Origin: an uncultured Woeseia sp.
GTDB taxonomy: Bacteria > Pseudomonadota > Gammaproteobacteria > Steroidobacterales > Woeseiaceae
Reading direction: 5' to 3'
Length of the DNA: 29,122 nt
NCBI GenBank assembly: GCA_937925605.1
Contig: CALALV010000163.1
Location: 1 to 29,122, forward strand
A model generated the notes under the pieces. It saw only the letters and a list, made by a program, of their open reading frames with translations. It did not search any database and had not been told where the DNA came from. The translations under genes and the position numbers were made by a program. Shown one piece after another: positions 14,646-22,591 of this stretch. How positions within the stretch are numbered: position 1 is the first letter of the stretch; each line of letters starts with the position of its first letter.

Positions 14646-16090
14646 GCCCCGTCCTCCACGATCCAGGTGTCCTTGCTGCCGCCGCCCTGCGACGAGTTGA
14701 CGACCAGCGAGCCCTTGCGCATCGCGACGCGCGTAAGCCCGCCCGCGGTCACCGAGGTCGTCGCGCCCTGCAGGATGAACGGGCGCAGGTCGAGGTGGCG
14801 CGGCTCGAGTGCCTGGCCGCAGAGCGTCGGCGCGGTCGACAGCGACAGCGTGGGCTGCGCGATGTAGTTGCGCGGGTCGGCCTTCAGCAGGCGGCGGAAC
14901 TGCTCGTGCTCGGCGCGCGCCGCGTGCGGCCCGACCAGCATGCCGTAGCCGCCGGACTCGTTGGCCGGCTTGACCACGAGCTGCTCGATGTTGGCGAGTA
15001 CGTGCGCGAGCTGCTGCGGGTCCGAGCAGCGCCAGGTCGGCACGTTCGGGATGATCGCGTCCTCGCCCAGGTAGTAGCGGATGATCTCGGGGACGTAGGA
15101 GTACACGACCTTGTCGTCGGCGACGCCCGAGCCCGGCGCGTTCGCCAGCGCGACGTTGCCGGCGCGCCAGGCGCGCATGATGCCGGGCACGCCGAGCATC
15201 GAGTCCGGCCGAAACGCCTCGGGGTCGATGAACGTGTCGTCGATGCGCCGGTAGATCGTGTCGACGCGTTTCAGGCCGTCGATCGTGCGCATGTAGACGA
15301 CGTCGTCGTCGACCAGCAGGTCGCCGCCCTCGATCAGCTCCGCGCCCATCGTGCGCGCGAGGTAGCTGTGCTCGAAGTAGGCGGAGTTGTAGATGCCCGG
15401 CGTCCAGACGACGATTTCGGGCTCGCTGTCGTGGCCGGGCGGCGCCAGCGAGCGCAGCATCGCCGCGAGCTGGCTCGGGTACTCGTTGACCGGGCGGATC
15501 CGGTGCGTGCCGAACAGCGACGGGAACACGCGCTTGATCACGTTGCGGTTCTCGAGCATGTAGGACACGCCCGAGGGCACGCGCAGGTTGTCCTCCAGCA
15601 CGTAGAGCGTGCCGTCGCCGTCGCGCACGAGGTCGGTGCCGCAGACGTGCGCCCAGACGCCGTGCCGCGGCTTCGCGCCGCGGCAGGCCGCGAGGTAGTT
15701 GCGCGAGCTGTCGATGATCTCCGCAGGCACGACGCCGTCCGCGATGATCTTTCGCTCGTTGTACAGGTCGTCGATGAAACGGTTCAGCGCGGTCACGCGC
15801 TGCACCAGCCCGCGCTCGATGCGGTCCCACTCGCTGCCCGGCATCGCGCGCGGGATGATGTCGAGCGGCCAGGCCCGGTCGATGTTGTCGCCCTCGGAGT
15901 AGATCGTGAAGCTGATGCCCATGTCGAGGATCGTCGCGTTCGCGGCGCGCTGGCGAGCGACGAGCTCGTCGGGAGGCAGGCTGCCGAAGTACTCGACCAG
16001 CCGCTCGGCGTGCGGCCGGGCGCTGCCGTCGGCGGCGATCAGCTCGTCGTAATAACGGTCGGCCGGGTAGCCGGACATCAGCTCGCTCAT
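14642..16090 (-). CDS. Circularly permuted ATP-grasp protein (COG2308 type)
   Basis: This 482-residue enzyme is of the circularly permuted ATP-grasp type 2 family. It is predicted to activate a carboxylate with ATP and join it to an amine. Family landmarks are the start MSELMSGYPADRYYDEL, ILDMGISFTIYSEG, YVLEDNLRVPSGVSYMLENR, the nucleotide-binding VVKPANESGGYGMLVGP, and the C-terminal GGLTRVAMRKGSLVVNSSQGG. Start ATG 16090 is chosen because homologous sequence begins there; the frame runs open to 16255 without family features. It is the first gene of the operon continuing into alpha-E and the zinc metallopeptidase. The 110-bp spacer to the divergent aminotransferase is GC-rich, with no clear promoter. 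Confidence 0.92.
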   Translation of the reverse strand: MSELMSGYPADRYYDELIAADGSARPHAERLVEYFGSLPPDELVARQRAANATILDMGISFTIYSEGDNIDRAWPLDIIPRAMPGSEWDRIERGLVQRVTALNRFIDDLYNERKIIADGVVPAEIIDSSRNYLAACRGAKPRHGVWAHVCGTDLVRDGDGTLYVLEDNLRVPSGVSYMLENRNVIKRVFPSLFGTHRIRPVNEYPSQLAAMLRSLAPPGHDSEPEIVVWTPGIYNSAYFEHSYLARTMGAELIEGGDLLVDDDVVYMRTIDGLKRVDTIYRRIDDTFIDPEAFRPDSMLGVPGIMRAWRAGNVALANAPGSGVADDKVVYSYVPEIIRYYLGEDAIIPNVPTWRCSDPQQLAHVLANIEQLVVKPANESGGYGMLVGPHAARAEHEQFRRLLKADPRNYIAQPTLSLSTAPTLCGQALEPRHLDLRPFILQGATTSVTAGGLTRVAMRKGSLVVNSSQGGGSKDTWIVEDGA

Positions 16091-16200
16091 GCCGCCAACA
16101 TAGCAGCTGCGCCGGCGCTTGCCGAGGCGGGCGGGAGCGGCCTTTGACGGCTGCACCGGGACAGTGCGTAATGGCGCCGGGCGGCAACGGGGAGCCGACG

Positions 16201-17553
16201 ATGACGCAGGCGACGACGGGGCCGGGCAATACCGGCGCGGTGTTCTACCGGTCACCGGCCCACGACTACCCGCTCGCCGTCAGCGCGCGCGGCGCCGTGA
16301 TCACCGACGCCGACGGCCGCGAGTACCTCGACCTGAGCGGCGGCGCGGCGGTGTCCTGCCTCGGCCACGCGCATCCCGGGGTCGTTGCCGCCGTCGGCGC
16401 CCAGCTCGCCGAGCTCGAGTTCGCGCACACGGCGTTCTTCACGAACGCGCCCCAGGAGGCGCTCGCCGCGCAGATCGCGGGGCACTTCGCGGAGCCTGGC
16501 GCGCACGTGTATTTCTCGTCCGGCGGCTCCGAGGCGAACGAGACCGCGCTCAAGCTGGCCTGGCAGTACTGGGCGGCGCGCGGGCAACCCGACAAGAAGG
16601 TGATCATCAGCCGCGAACACAGCTACCACGGCAACACCTTCGGCGCGCTGTCGGTCAGCGGCAATGCCGGGCGGCGGCGCGCGTCGGCGGCGCCGCTCCT
16701 CGACTGGCCACGCATTCCCCCCTGCTATCCCTACCGCGAGCAGGCGGCCGGCGAGTCGGACGAGGAATACGGCAGGCGCGCGGCTGCCTATCTCGACAGG
16801 GCGATCCGCGACTGCGGCGAGGAGCGCGTCGCCGCGTTCATCTGCGAGCCGGTCGTCGGCTCGTCGCTCGGGGTCGTGCCGGCGGCGCCGGGCTATCTCG
16901 AGGCCGTGCGCGCGATCTGCGATCGCCACGAGATCCTGCTGATCGCCGACGAGATCATGTGCGGCAGCGGCCGCACCGGCGACTTTTTCGCGCACGCGGC
17001 GGCCGGAATCGTGCCCGATATCGTCACGCTCGCGAAAGGCATCGGCGGGGGCTACGCGCCGCTCGCGGCGACGCTTGCGCGCGGCTCGCTGTGGCGGACG
17101 CTGGCCGAAGCCGGGTTCGCCCATGGCCACACTTACGTGGGCCACCCGGTCGCCTGCGCGGCCGGCCGGGCCGTGCTCGAGACGATCGCGCGCGACGGCC
17201 TGCTCGACCGGGTGCGCGAACTGGGGTCGGAGTTCGGCAAACAGCTGGAGGAGCGCTTCGGCGCGCACCCGCGGGTCGGCGAGATCCGGCGCCGCGGGCT
17301 GTTCGCCGGCATAGAGCTGGTCGCCGACCGGGCGAGCAAGGCGGGCTTTGCCGATGCACGGGCGCTCGCCGACGAACTACGGCTTGCGGCGCTCGCGGAA
17401 GGGCTGGTCTGCTACCCGGGCAGCATCGTCGTCGACGGCCGCAACGTGCCGCACGTCATGCTCGCGCCGCCGTTCATCGTCAGCGTCGATCAGCTCGCCG
17501 ACGGACTCGACCGGCTGCGGCGGGCGATGGACCGGGTGCTACCCGCGGGCTAG
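16201..17553 (+). CDS. Class III PLP-dependent aminotransferase
   Basis: This 450-residue fold-type I, class III (ornithine/GABA-type) aminotransferase transfers an omega- or alpha-amino group using pyridoxal phosphate. Visible family features are SSGGSEANET (residues 106-115), REHSYHGNT (138-146), the PLP-contacting IADEIMCGSGRTG (248-260), and Schiff-base Lys279 in LAKGIGGGYAPLAA. HTYVGHPVACAAG lies downstream. The substrate cannot be told from sequence. The open frame reaches 16144, but ATG 16201 has GGGGAG (16189-16194) at 6 nt and is the family start. It is divergent from the ATP-grasp operon. Its stop shares the palindromic CTAG with the converging small gene. Confidence 0.9.
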   Translation: MTQATTGPGNTGAVFYRSPAHDYPLAVSARGAVITDADGREYLDLSGGAAVSCLGHAHPGVVAAVGAQLAELEFAHTAFFTNAPQEALAAQIAGHFAEPGAHVYFSSGGSEANETALKLAWQYWAARGQPDKKVIISREHSYHGNTFGALSVSGNAGRRRASAAPLLDWPRIPPCYPYREQAAGESDEEYGRRAAAYLDRAIRDCGEERVAAFICEPVVGSSLGVVPAAPGYLEAVRAICDRHEILLIADEIMCGSGRTGDFFAHAAAGIVPDIVTLAKGIGGGYAPLAATLARGSLWRTLAEAGFAHGHTYVGHPVACAAGRAVLETIARDGLLDRVRELGSEFGKQLEERFGAHPRVGEIRRRGLFAGIELVADRASKAGFADARALADELRLAALAEGLVCYPGSIVVDGRNVPHVMLAPPFIVSVDQLADGLDRLRRAMDRVLPAG

Positions 17554-17792
17554 TCGCGCAGCGCGTCGCGCAGGCGCTTGTAGCCCGCGCCGATCTCGCG
17601 CCCCAGCTCGCCGAGCGCGTTGCCGACGCCCTCGCGCGTCTGCTTCAGGTGCGCCTTCGCCGCAAAGTGCTCCATCTTGTCCTCGAGCTCGTCCCACTCT
17701 TCCTTGAGTTCCTTCGACGCCAGGTGCATCTGCACGCGCAGTTCGTCGCGGCGGCGTTTCAGGTCTTCGAGCATGTCGTCGAGTTCGCCCAT
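17550..17792 (-). CDS. Small charged coiled-coil protein
   Basis: This 80-residue protein is rich in Glu, Lys and Arg. Residues 2-50 form a continuous amphipathic helix (MLEDLKRRRDEL, ELKEEWDELEDKMEHF). A second helical segment with glycines follows (GNALGELGREIGAGYKRLRDAL). No signal peptide or cysteine is present. Start ATG 17792 has GAGAGGG upstream at 8 nt. It lies 12 bp after the DUF302 gene and ends the operon led by the SqrR-type regulator. Function is unknown; its position suggests a part in the sulfide response, which is inference. The TAG stop shares CTAG with the aminotransferase on the other strand. Confidence 0.7.
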   Translation of the reverse strand: MGELDDMLEDLKRRRDELRVQMHLASKELKEEWDELEDKMEHFAAKAHLKQTREGVGNALGELGREIGAGYKRLRDALRD

Positions 17793-17804
17793 CGTCTTGC
17801 CCTC

Positions 17805-18197
17805 TCAGAGTTGATCGTAAACACGCCGGAGCCGGGCGCGCACGTCGGCGGCCAGCTCAGCCACGCCGGGATGGTCCACGAGCGCCATGACGCTTTCGGG
17901 GTCCATGAAACTCACGTGCACCCGCCCGGCCTCGTCCTCGCGCACGAGCACGTTGCACGGCAGCAGCAGCCCGATCTCCGGGACCGCGTGCACGGCGTCC
18001 CAGGCGAGCGGCGGGTTGCAGGCGCCGAGGATCCGGTAGCGCGGCATGTCGCGATCGAGCTTCTCCTTCATCTTCGCGCTGACGTCGATGTCGGACAAGA
18101 CGCCGAAGCCCTCCGTCGCCAGCGCGCCGGTGACCCGTTCGACGGCTTCGTCGAAACCGTCTTCGACCACTTTGCCGAATCCGAAATTCTCGTCCAT
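17805..18197 (-). CDS. DUF302 family protein
   Basis: This 130-residue DUF302 protein is recognised by YRILGACNPPLAWDAV (residues 54-69) and IGLLLPCNVLVRE (75-87), which contain the two conserved cysteines, Cys60 and Cys81, and by VSFMDPESVM. No signal peptide is present, so it is probably cytoplasmic. Biochemical function is not established for the family. Members often occur near sulfur-metabolism genes, which suits the context here. ATG 18197 is preceded by AAGGAG at 8 nt. The gene starts 12 bp after the regulator stop and is followed by the small coiled-coil gene, so all three should be transcribed together and controlled by the regulator. Confidence 0.88.
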   Translation of the reverse strand: MDENFGFGKVVEDGFDEAVERVTGALATEGFGVLSDIDVSAKMKEKLDRDMPRYRILGACNPPLAWDAVHAVPEIGLLLPCNVLVREDEAGRVHVSFMDPESVMALVDHPGVAELAADVRARLRRVYDQL

Positions 18198-18209
18198 CAG
18201 GGCAACTCC

Positions 18210-18566
18210 TTATGCCGGTCCGGCCGGCCCGCAGTAGATGTCGTGCAGCACGTCGATGACCCGCATCGCCGGGCCGTCCACGAGCGAATAGAAGATCGTC
18301 TGCGCCTCGCGGCGGGTGTCGACCAGGCCCTGCTCGCGCAGCCGCGCGAGCTGCTGCGACAGCGCCGACTGGCTGAGCGGTACGAGTTCGTTCAGCTCGC
18401 CGACCGAGCGCTCGCCCTCGGCGAGCAGGCACAGGATCATGAGCCGGCTCTCGTTGCCGAGCGCCTTCATGAGCCCGGCCGCATCGGCGGCATGGGCCTG
18501 CATGTCCTCGGCCGAGACCGTCGCAGGTGCTTGTTTCAACGTCGTTTTCCCGGCTGAATCCGGCAC
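18210..18566 (-). CDS. sqrR: SqrR/BigR-type ArsR-family persulfide-responsive repressor
   Basis: This 118-residue winged-helix ArsR/SmtB regulator has the recognition region SVGELNELVPLSQSALSQQLARLREQGLV (residues 54-82), followed by the wing VDTRREAQTIFYSL. Cys46 (RLMILCLLAEGERS) and Cys112 (LHDIYCG) are 66 residues apart, exactly as in SqrR and BigR. In those proteins persulfides link the two cysteines and release DNA. A metal site of the ArsR or SmtB type (CxC) is absent. GTG 18566 is the start, with GGAGGAG at 6 nt, an excellent ribosome binding site. It leads the operon with DUF302 and is divergent from sulfide:quinone oxidoreductase, so it most likely represses both directions until sulfane sulfur builds up. 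Confidence 0.88.
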   Translation of the reverse strand: MPDSAGKTTLKQAPATVSAEDMQAHAADAAGLMKALGNESRLMILCLLAEGERSVGELNELVPLSQSALSQQLARLREQGLVDTRREAQTIFYSLVDGPAMRVIDVLHDIYCGPAGPA

Positions 18567-18620
18567 GTCCGGCTCCTCCCGCCGCGTCCCCTTGCGGCAA
18601 GTCCCTATGGCGATTCACGC

Positions 18621-18626
18621 AATATA
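18621..18626 (-). promoter_or_regulatory. Candidate -10 box of the sqrR operon
   Basis: The minus strand reads TATATT here, about 55 bp upstream of the regulator start. No good -35 hexamer is found 16-18 bp further upstream (TATCTT is the best), so activity would be modest. The first CTAATTTAG box lies in its spacer, which suits autoregulation. Confidence 0.4.
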
Positions 18627-18633
18627 GCGCATG

Positions 18634-18672
18634 CTAATTTAGAAAGATATAAATTAATCTTGTCTAATTTAG
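18634..18672. promoter_or_regulatory. Paired CTAATTTAG boxes, candidate SqrR operators
   Basis: Identical 9-bp boxes CTAATTTAG, each nearly palindromic, lie at 18634-18642 and 18664-18672, exactly 30 bp or about three helical turns apart. Between them, AAGAT and ATCTT (18644-18648 and 18657-18661) form an inverted repeat. The whole stretch is AT-rich within very GC-rich DNA. The boxes fall in the promoter spacers of the two divergent operons. SqrR/BigR operators are known to be AT-rich dyads; assignment of this exact sequence is inferred. Confidence 0.6.
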
Positions 18673-18688
18673 CTTTAGATAATATATT
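18660..18688 (+). promoter_or_regulatory. Sigma-70-type promoter of the sqr operon
   Basis: A -35 TTGTCT (18660-18665) and a -10 TATATT (18683-18688) are separated by 17 bp, placing the transcription start near 18695 and a leader of about 25 nt before the sqr ATG. The second CTAATTTAG box overlaps the -35 and spacer, so a bound repressor would block RNA polymerase. Confidence 0.65.
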
Positions 18689-18719
18689 GCCGTGCAGGTT
18701 CACGGCGAGGAGCGGCGAC

Positions 18720-20000
18720 ATGGCCAGGGTAGCGGTAATGGGCGGGGGGATCGGCGGCATCTCCCAGGTATACGAACTGCGCAAGGCGCTCGGGCGCGAA
18801 CACGAGATCGTCCTCGTCGGCGACTCCGGGCGCTTCGAATTCACGCCGTCGAACCCGTGGGTCGCGGTCGGCTGGCGCAAGCCGGCACAGGTCACGATCG
18901 AGCTGCCCGCGCTGATGGAGAAGCACGGCATCGGCTTCTCGAGCGCCGGCGTGCGGCGGGTGCACCCGGCGGAGAACCGCCTCGAACTCGGCGACGGCAG
19001 CGACCTCGCCTACGACTACCTGGTCGTTGCGACAGGCCCGAAGCTCGCCTTCGACGAAGTTGCGGGCCTCGGCCCGGACGCCGGGCACACGCAGTCGATC
19101 TGCAAGACCGGTCATGCCGCGGCCTCGCACGAGGACTTCGAGAAGCTCGCCGCCAAGCCCGGCCCCGTCGTCATCGGCGCGGCCGGCGGCGCATCCTGCT
19201 TCGGCCCGGCGTACGAGTACGCGTTCATCCTCGACACCGAGCTCAGGAAGCGCAAGCTGCGCGACCGGGTCGCGATGCACTTCGTCACGCCGGAACCCTA
19301 CATCGGGCATCTCGGCCTCGACGGCGTCGGTGACACGAAGAGCCTGATGGAATCCGAGCTGCGCGACCGGCACATCCATTGGACCTGCAACGCGAAGATC
19401 ACGCAGGTCGGGGACGGCCGGATGCGCTTCACGGAGTACGACGAGGACGGCGAGGAGAAGAAGCAACACGAGCTGTCGTTCGCGCACTCGATGATCCTGC
19501 CGGCCTTCAGGGGCGTGGACGCGGTATTCGGCATCGACGGGCTGACCAACCCGCGCGGCTTCGTACTGATCGACGAATTCCAGCGTAACCCGACTTTCCG
19601 CAACGTCTTCGCGGTGGGCGTCTGCGTCGCCATTCCGCCGGTGGCCGCCACGCCGGTGCCGACCGGCGCGCCGAAGACCGGCTACATGATCGAGTCCATG
19701 GTCACGGCGACGACGCACAACATCGCTCGCCTGCTCGAGGGCCGCGAGCCGGCCGAGCGCGCGACCTGGAATGCCGTCTGCCTCGCGGACTTCGGCGACA
19801 GCGGCGTCGCGTTCATCGCGCTGCCGCAGATCCCGCCGCGCAACACGAACTGGGCCTCGCGCGGCAAGTGGGTACACCTCGCGAAGATCGCCTACGAAAA
19901 ATACTTCCTGCACAAGGTGCGCCGGGCCAAGACCGAGCCCTACTACGAAAAGGCCGTTCTGAAGATGGTCGGCGCGCTGCGGCTCAAGGAATCCGCCTGA
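18720..20000 (+). CDS. sqr: Sulfide:quinone oxidoreductase
   Basis: This 426-residue FAD flavoprotein bound to the inner membrane oxidises sulfide to sulfane sulfur or polysulfide and reduces quinone. The N-terminal dinucleotide-binding fold is VAVMGGGIGGISQVYEL, and YDYLVVATGP (residues 98-107) is the second FAD segment. Three cysteines match the catalytic set of characterised enzymes such as that of Acidithiobacillus ferrooxidans: Cys128 (SICKTGH), Cys160 (GGASCFGP) and Cys354 (NAVCLADFG). The segment TPVPTGAPKTGYMIESM (311-327) is typical for quinone-site SQRs. The C-terminus has amphipathic helices for membrane attachment. ATG 18720 follows GAGGAG at 7 nt; the longer frame from 18660 covers the promoter and is rejected. 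The stop overlaps the next start (TGATG). Confidence 0.94.
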   Translation: MARVAVMGGGIGGISQVYELRKALGREHEIVLVGDSGRFEFTPSNPWVAVGWRKPAQVTIELPALMEKHGIGFSSAGVRRVHPAENRLELGDGSDLAYDYLVVATGPKLAFDEVAGLGPDAGHTQSICKTGHAAASHEDFEKLAAKPGPVVIGAAGGASCFGPAYEYAFILDTELRKRKLRDRVAMHFVTPEPYIGHLGLDGVGDTKSLMESELRDRHIHWTCNAKITQVGDGRMRFTEYDEDGEEKKQHELSFAHSMILPAFRGVDAVFGIDGLTNPRGFVLIDEFQRNPTFRNVFAVGVCVAIPPVAATPVPTGAPKTGYMIESMVTATTHNIARLLEGREPAERATWNAVCLADFGDSGVAFIALPQIPPRNTNWASRGKWVHLAKIAYEKYFLHKVRRAKTEPYYEKAVLKMVGALRLKESA

Positions 20001-22591
20001 TGAAGCACCGCCTGATCGACGTCTCGACCAACCGGCCGCGCGCCGTCTACCTGGTCGTCGCGCTACTGGTCCTCGTCGCGGCGGCGATGCTGCCGCGCAT
20101 CCGCATCGACACCGATCCGGAGAACATGCTGCCCGCCGACCAGGCCGACCGCGTGTTCCACGATCTCGTCGAGCAACGCTTCGCGCTCTACGACGCGATC
20201 GTCGTCGGCATGGTCAACGAGCAGCACCCGCAGGGCATTTACAATCCGCGCTCGCTCGCGGCACTGCACAAACTCAGCGGCGAAATCCTCAAGCTCGACG
20301 GGGTGGTTGCTCCGGACCTGATGTCGCTCGCGCAGGCGGACAACATCACGCAGGCGGGGCCTGGCACGATCCGCTTCGAATGGATGATGCGCGAGGCGCC
20401 GGCAACGGCGAGCCAGGCGCTCGCGATCCGCGCGGCCGTGGAGCGCCTGCCGCTGCTCGAGGACACGCTGGTTTCGGGGGACGGCAAGGCGGCCGCGATC
20501 TACGTGCCGATCGAGAGCAAGGACCTGAGCTACCCGCTGTCGCAGCGCATCCGCGCGCTCGCCGCGCAGCTCGATTCCGACGACGCCTGGCACATCACGG
20601 GCCTGCCGGTCGCTGAAGACACGTTCGGCCACGACATGTTCGTGCAGATGGGCATCTCCGCGCCGCTCGCCGGCCTGATGATCTTCCTGCTCATGCTGTA
20701 CTTCTTCCGCAGCGCGCCGCTGGTCGTCGCACCGATGCTGGTCGCGATGGCCACGGTCATCACGACGATGGGCCTGCTGATCGGCCTCGGCTTCACCGTG
20801 CACATCATGAGCTCGATGATCCCGATCTTCCTGATGCCGATCGCAGTCGTCGACTCGGTGCACATCATGTCCGGGTTCGCGGACTCGTTCCGGCCGGGCA
20901 AGGACGCGAAAGCCGTTATCGCCGAGGTCGTCGAGCACCTGTTCCGGCCGATGCTGTTCACGTCGCTTACCTCGGCGGTCGGCTTCCTGTCGCTGCTGCT
21001 GACGCCGATTCCGCCGGTGCAGGTATTCGGTGCCTTCGTTGCATTCGGCATCCTGCTCGCGTTCCTGCTGACGATCGTGCTCATCCCGGCCTACGTGGTG
21101 CGCATGCGTCCCGCCGCGATCGACAAGCTCGCGACCCGCGCGAAGACGCCGCACACCGACACGCCGCTGGCCCGGCTGCTGCGCCGCGCGGGCGCGTTCG
21201 CGCAGCGCCGCGGCAAGCTCGTCACCGGCATCGCGGTGCTGCTGATCGGCGTCAGCGTCGCCGGCGTGCTGCGCATCCAGATCAATGACAACCCGGTGCG
21301 CTGGTTCAAGGCCAGCCATCCGATCCGGGTCGCCGACGCGGTGCTGAACGAGCACTTCGCCGGCACCTACGATGCCTTCGTCGTGCTCAGCCACGACGGG
21401 GCGGCCGGCCTGCGCGAGTTCCGCACGGCGGCGCAGCAGCTTCTGGACGGCGTCGACCCGGCGGTCGCGGGCCCGCTGGGCGAACGGGTCGCCGCCGACG
21501 CGGGCGACGCGGGCCGCTACTACGGCGAACTGATCGCCGCCGTCGACGACGCCCTGTTCGACGCCGGGGGCCCCGCGACGATGGACGCGCTCGAACGCCT
21601 GCTGACGCTCGCCGAGAACGCGCAGTCGGCCGCGAAGTACTTCCAGCGACCGGACGCGCTCGCGCTGGTCGAAGAGATGCAGCGGGTGCTAGAGCGCTCG
21701 GGTAAGGTCGGCAAGACGAACGCGCTGCCCGACGTCGTCAAGGTCGTGAACCGCGAGCTGCGCGGCGGTGATGCGGCCGGGTACCGCGTGCCGGACACCG
21801 TGCCGGCGGTCGCGCAGACCCTGCTGCAGTACCAGTCCTCGCACCGGCCGCAGGATCTCTGGCACATGGTGACGCCGGACTTCACGTCGACGGCGATCTG
21901 GCTGCAGCTGTCGAGCGGCGACAACCAGGACATGAGTGCCGTCGTCGACGCGCTGGACGCGTGGCTGGCGGACCAGCCGCTGCCGGCCGGCGTTGAGGCG
22001 CGCTGGGCCGGCAAGACCTTCATCAACGTCGTCTGGCAGGAGGCAATGGTCAACGGCATGCTGACCAGCCTGCTCGGCGCTTTTGTCGTCGTGTTCCTGA
22101 TGATGGGCGTGCTGTTCCGCAGCCTGCGCCTCGGGCTGCTGGCGATGATCCCGCTGTCGGTCACGATACTCGGCGTCTACGGCATCATCGGCTGGATCGG
22201 CAAGGACTACGACATGCCGATTGCCGTGCTGTCGGCACTGACGCTCGGCCTGTCGATCGACTTCGCCATTCATTTCATCGAGCGCCTGCGGGCCCTGATT
22301 GCCAGCACCGGAACGCTGGCAGCGGCGACGACGCAGGTCTTCGAGGAGCCGGCGCGCGCCATCGCCCGCAACGCGATCGTCATCGCGATCGGCTTCACGC
22401 CCCTGTTCGCGGCACCGCTGGTGCCCTACATCACGGTCGGCGCGTTCATGGCCGCGATCATGGTGCTCTCCGGCGTCACGACGCTGCTGCTGCTGCCGGC
22501 AATCATTGCCTGGGCCGGCCCGGCGCTGTTCCCCGAAGCGCGCCGTCCCGAGGTCGCGGCAACCGGCGCGACCGCACGGTCAACGACATGA
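20000..22591 (+). CDS. MMPL/RND-superfamily exporter (COG1033 type)
   Basis: This 863-residue inner-membrane exporter has two similar halves, each with one membrane helix, a periplasmic domain and a five-helix bundle, about 12 helices in all. The first helix is VYLVVALLVLVAAAML (residues 16-31). The periplasmic motif DTDPENMLP follows. The helix pair IPIFLMPIAVVDSVHIMSGF contains the family's membrane aspartate, and its counterpart ALTLGLSIDFAIHFIERL lies in the second half. This matches the lipid- or hydrophobe-exporting MMPL group rather than tripartite drug pumps. The start ATG overlaps the sqr stop (TGATG), so translation is coupled. The stop overlaps the LolA-like start. The substrate is unknown; the context suggests a product linked to sulfide oxidation or an envelope lipid that protects against it. 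Confidence 0.88.
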   Translation: MKHRLIDVSTNRPRAVYLVVALLVLVAAAMLPRIRIDTDPENMLPADQADRVFHDLVEQRFALYDAIVVGMVNEQHPQGIYNPRSLAALHKLSGEILKLDGVVAPDLMSLAQADNITQAGPGTIRFEWMMREAPATASQALAIRAAVERLPLLEDTLVSGDGKAAAIYVPIESKDLSYPLSQRIRALAAQLDSDDAWHITGLPVAEDTFGHDMFVQMGISAPLAGLMIFLLMLYFFRSAPLVVAPMLVAMATVITTMGLLIGLGFTVHIMSSMIPIFLMPIAVVDSVHIMSGFADSFRPGKDAKAVIAEVVEHLFRPMLFTSLTSAVGFLSLLLTPIPPVQVFGAFVAFGILLAFLLTIVLIPAYVVRMRPAAIDKLATRAKTPHTDTPLARLLRRAGAFAQRRGKLVTGIAVLLIGVSVAGVLRIQINDNPVRWFKASHPIRVADAVLNEHFAGTYDAFVVLSHDGAAGLREFRTAAQQLLDGVDPAVAGPLGERVAADAGDAGRYYGELIAAVDDALFDAGGPATMDALERLLTLAENAQSAAKYFQRPDALALVEEMQRVLERSGKVGKTNALPDVVKVVNRELRGGDAAGYRVPDTVPAVAQTLLQYQSSHRPQDLWHMVTPDFTSTAIWLQLSSGDNQDMSAVVDALDAWLADQPLPAGVEARWAGKTFINVVWQEAMVNGMLTSLLGAFVVVFLMMGVLFRSLRLGLLAMIPLSVTILGVYGIIGWIGKDYDMPIAVLSALTLGLSIDFAIHFIERLRALIASTGTLAAATTQVFEEPARAIARNAIVIAIGFTPLFAAPLVPYITVGAFMAAIMVLSGVTTLLLLPAIIAWAGPALFPEARRPEVAATGATARSTT

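Noticed and set aside
17550..17553. Shared CTAG stop of two convergent genes
   Set aside because: A simple economy of the palindromic TAG stop context, of little biological meaning on its own.
16119..18557. An 812-codon plus-strand frame running through the aminotransferase and the sqrR operon
   Set aside because: Arg/Ala-rich translation without motifs; it crosses four well-supported genes on both strands.
18660..18719. Upstream in-frame extension of sulfide:quinone oxidoreductase
   Set aside because: It would begin at the -35 box; the ATG at 18720 has GAGGAG at 7 nt and places the three catalytic cysteines at 128, 160 and 354, as in characterised enzymes.
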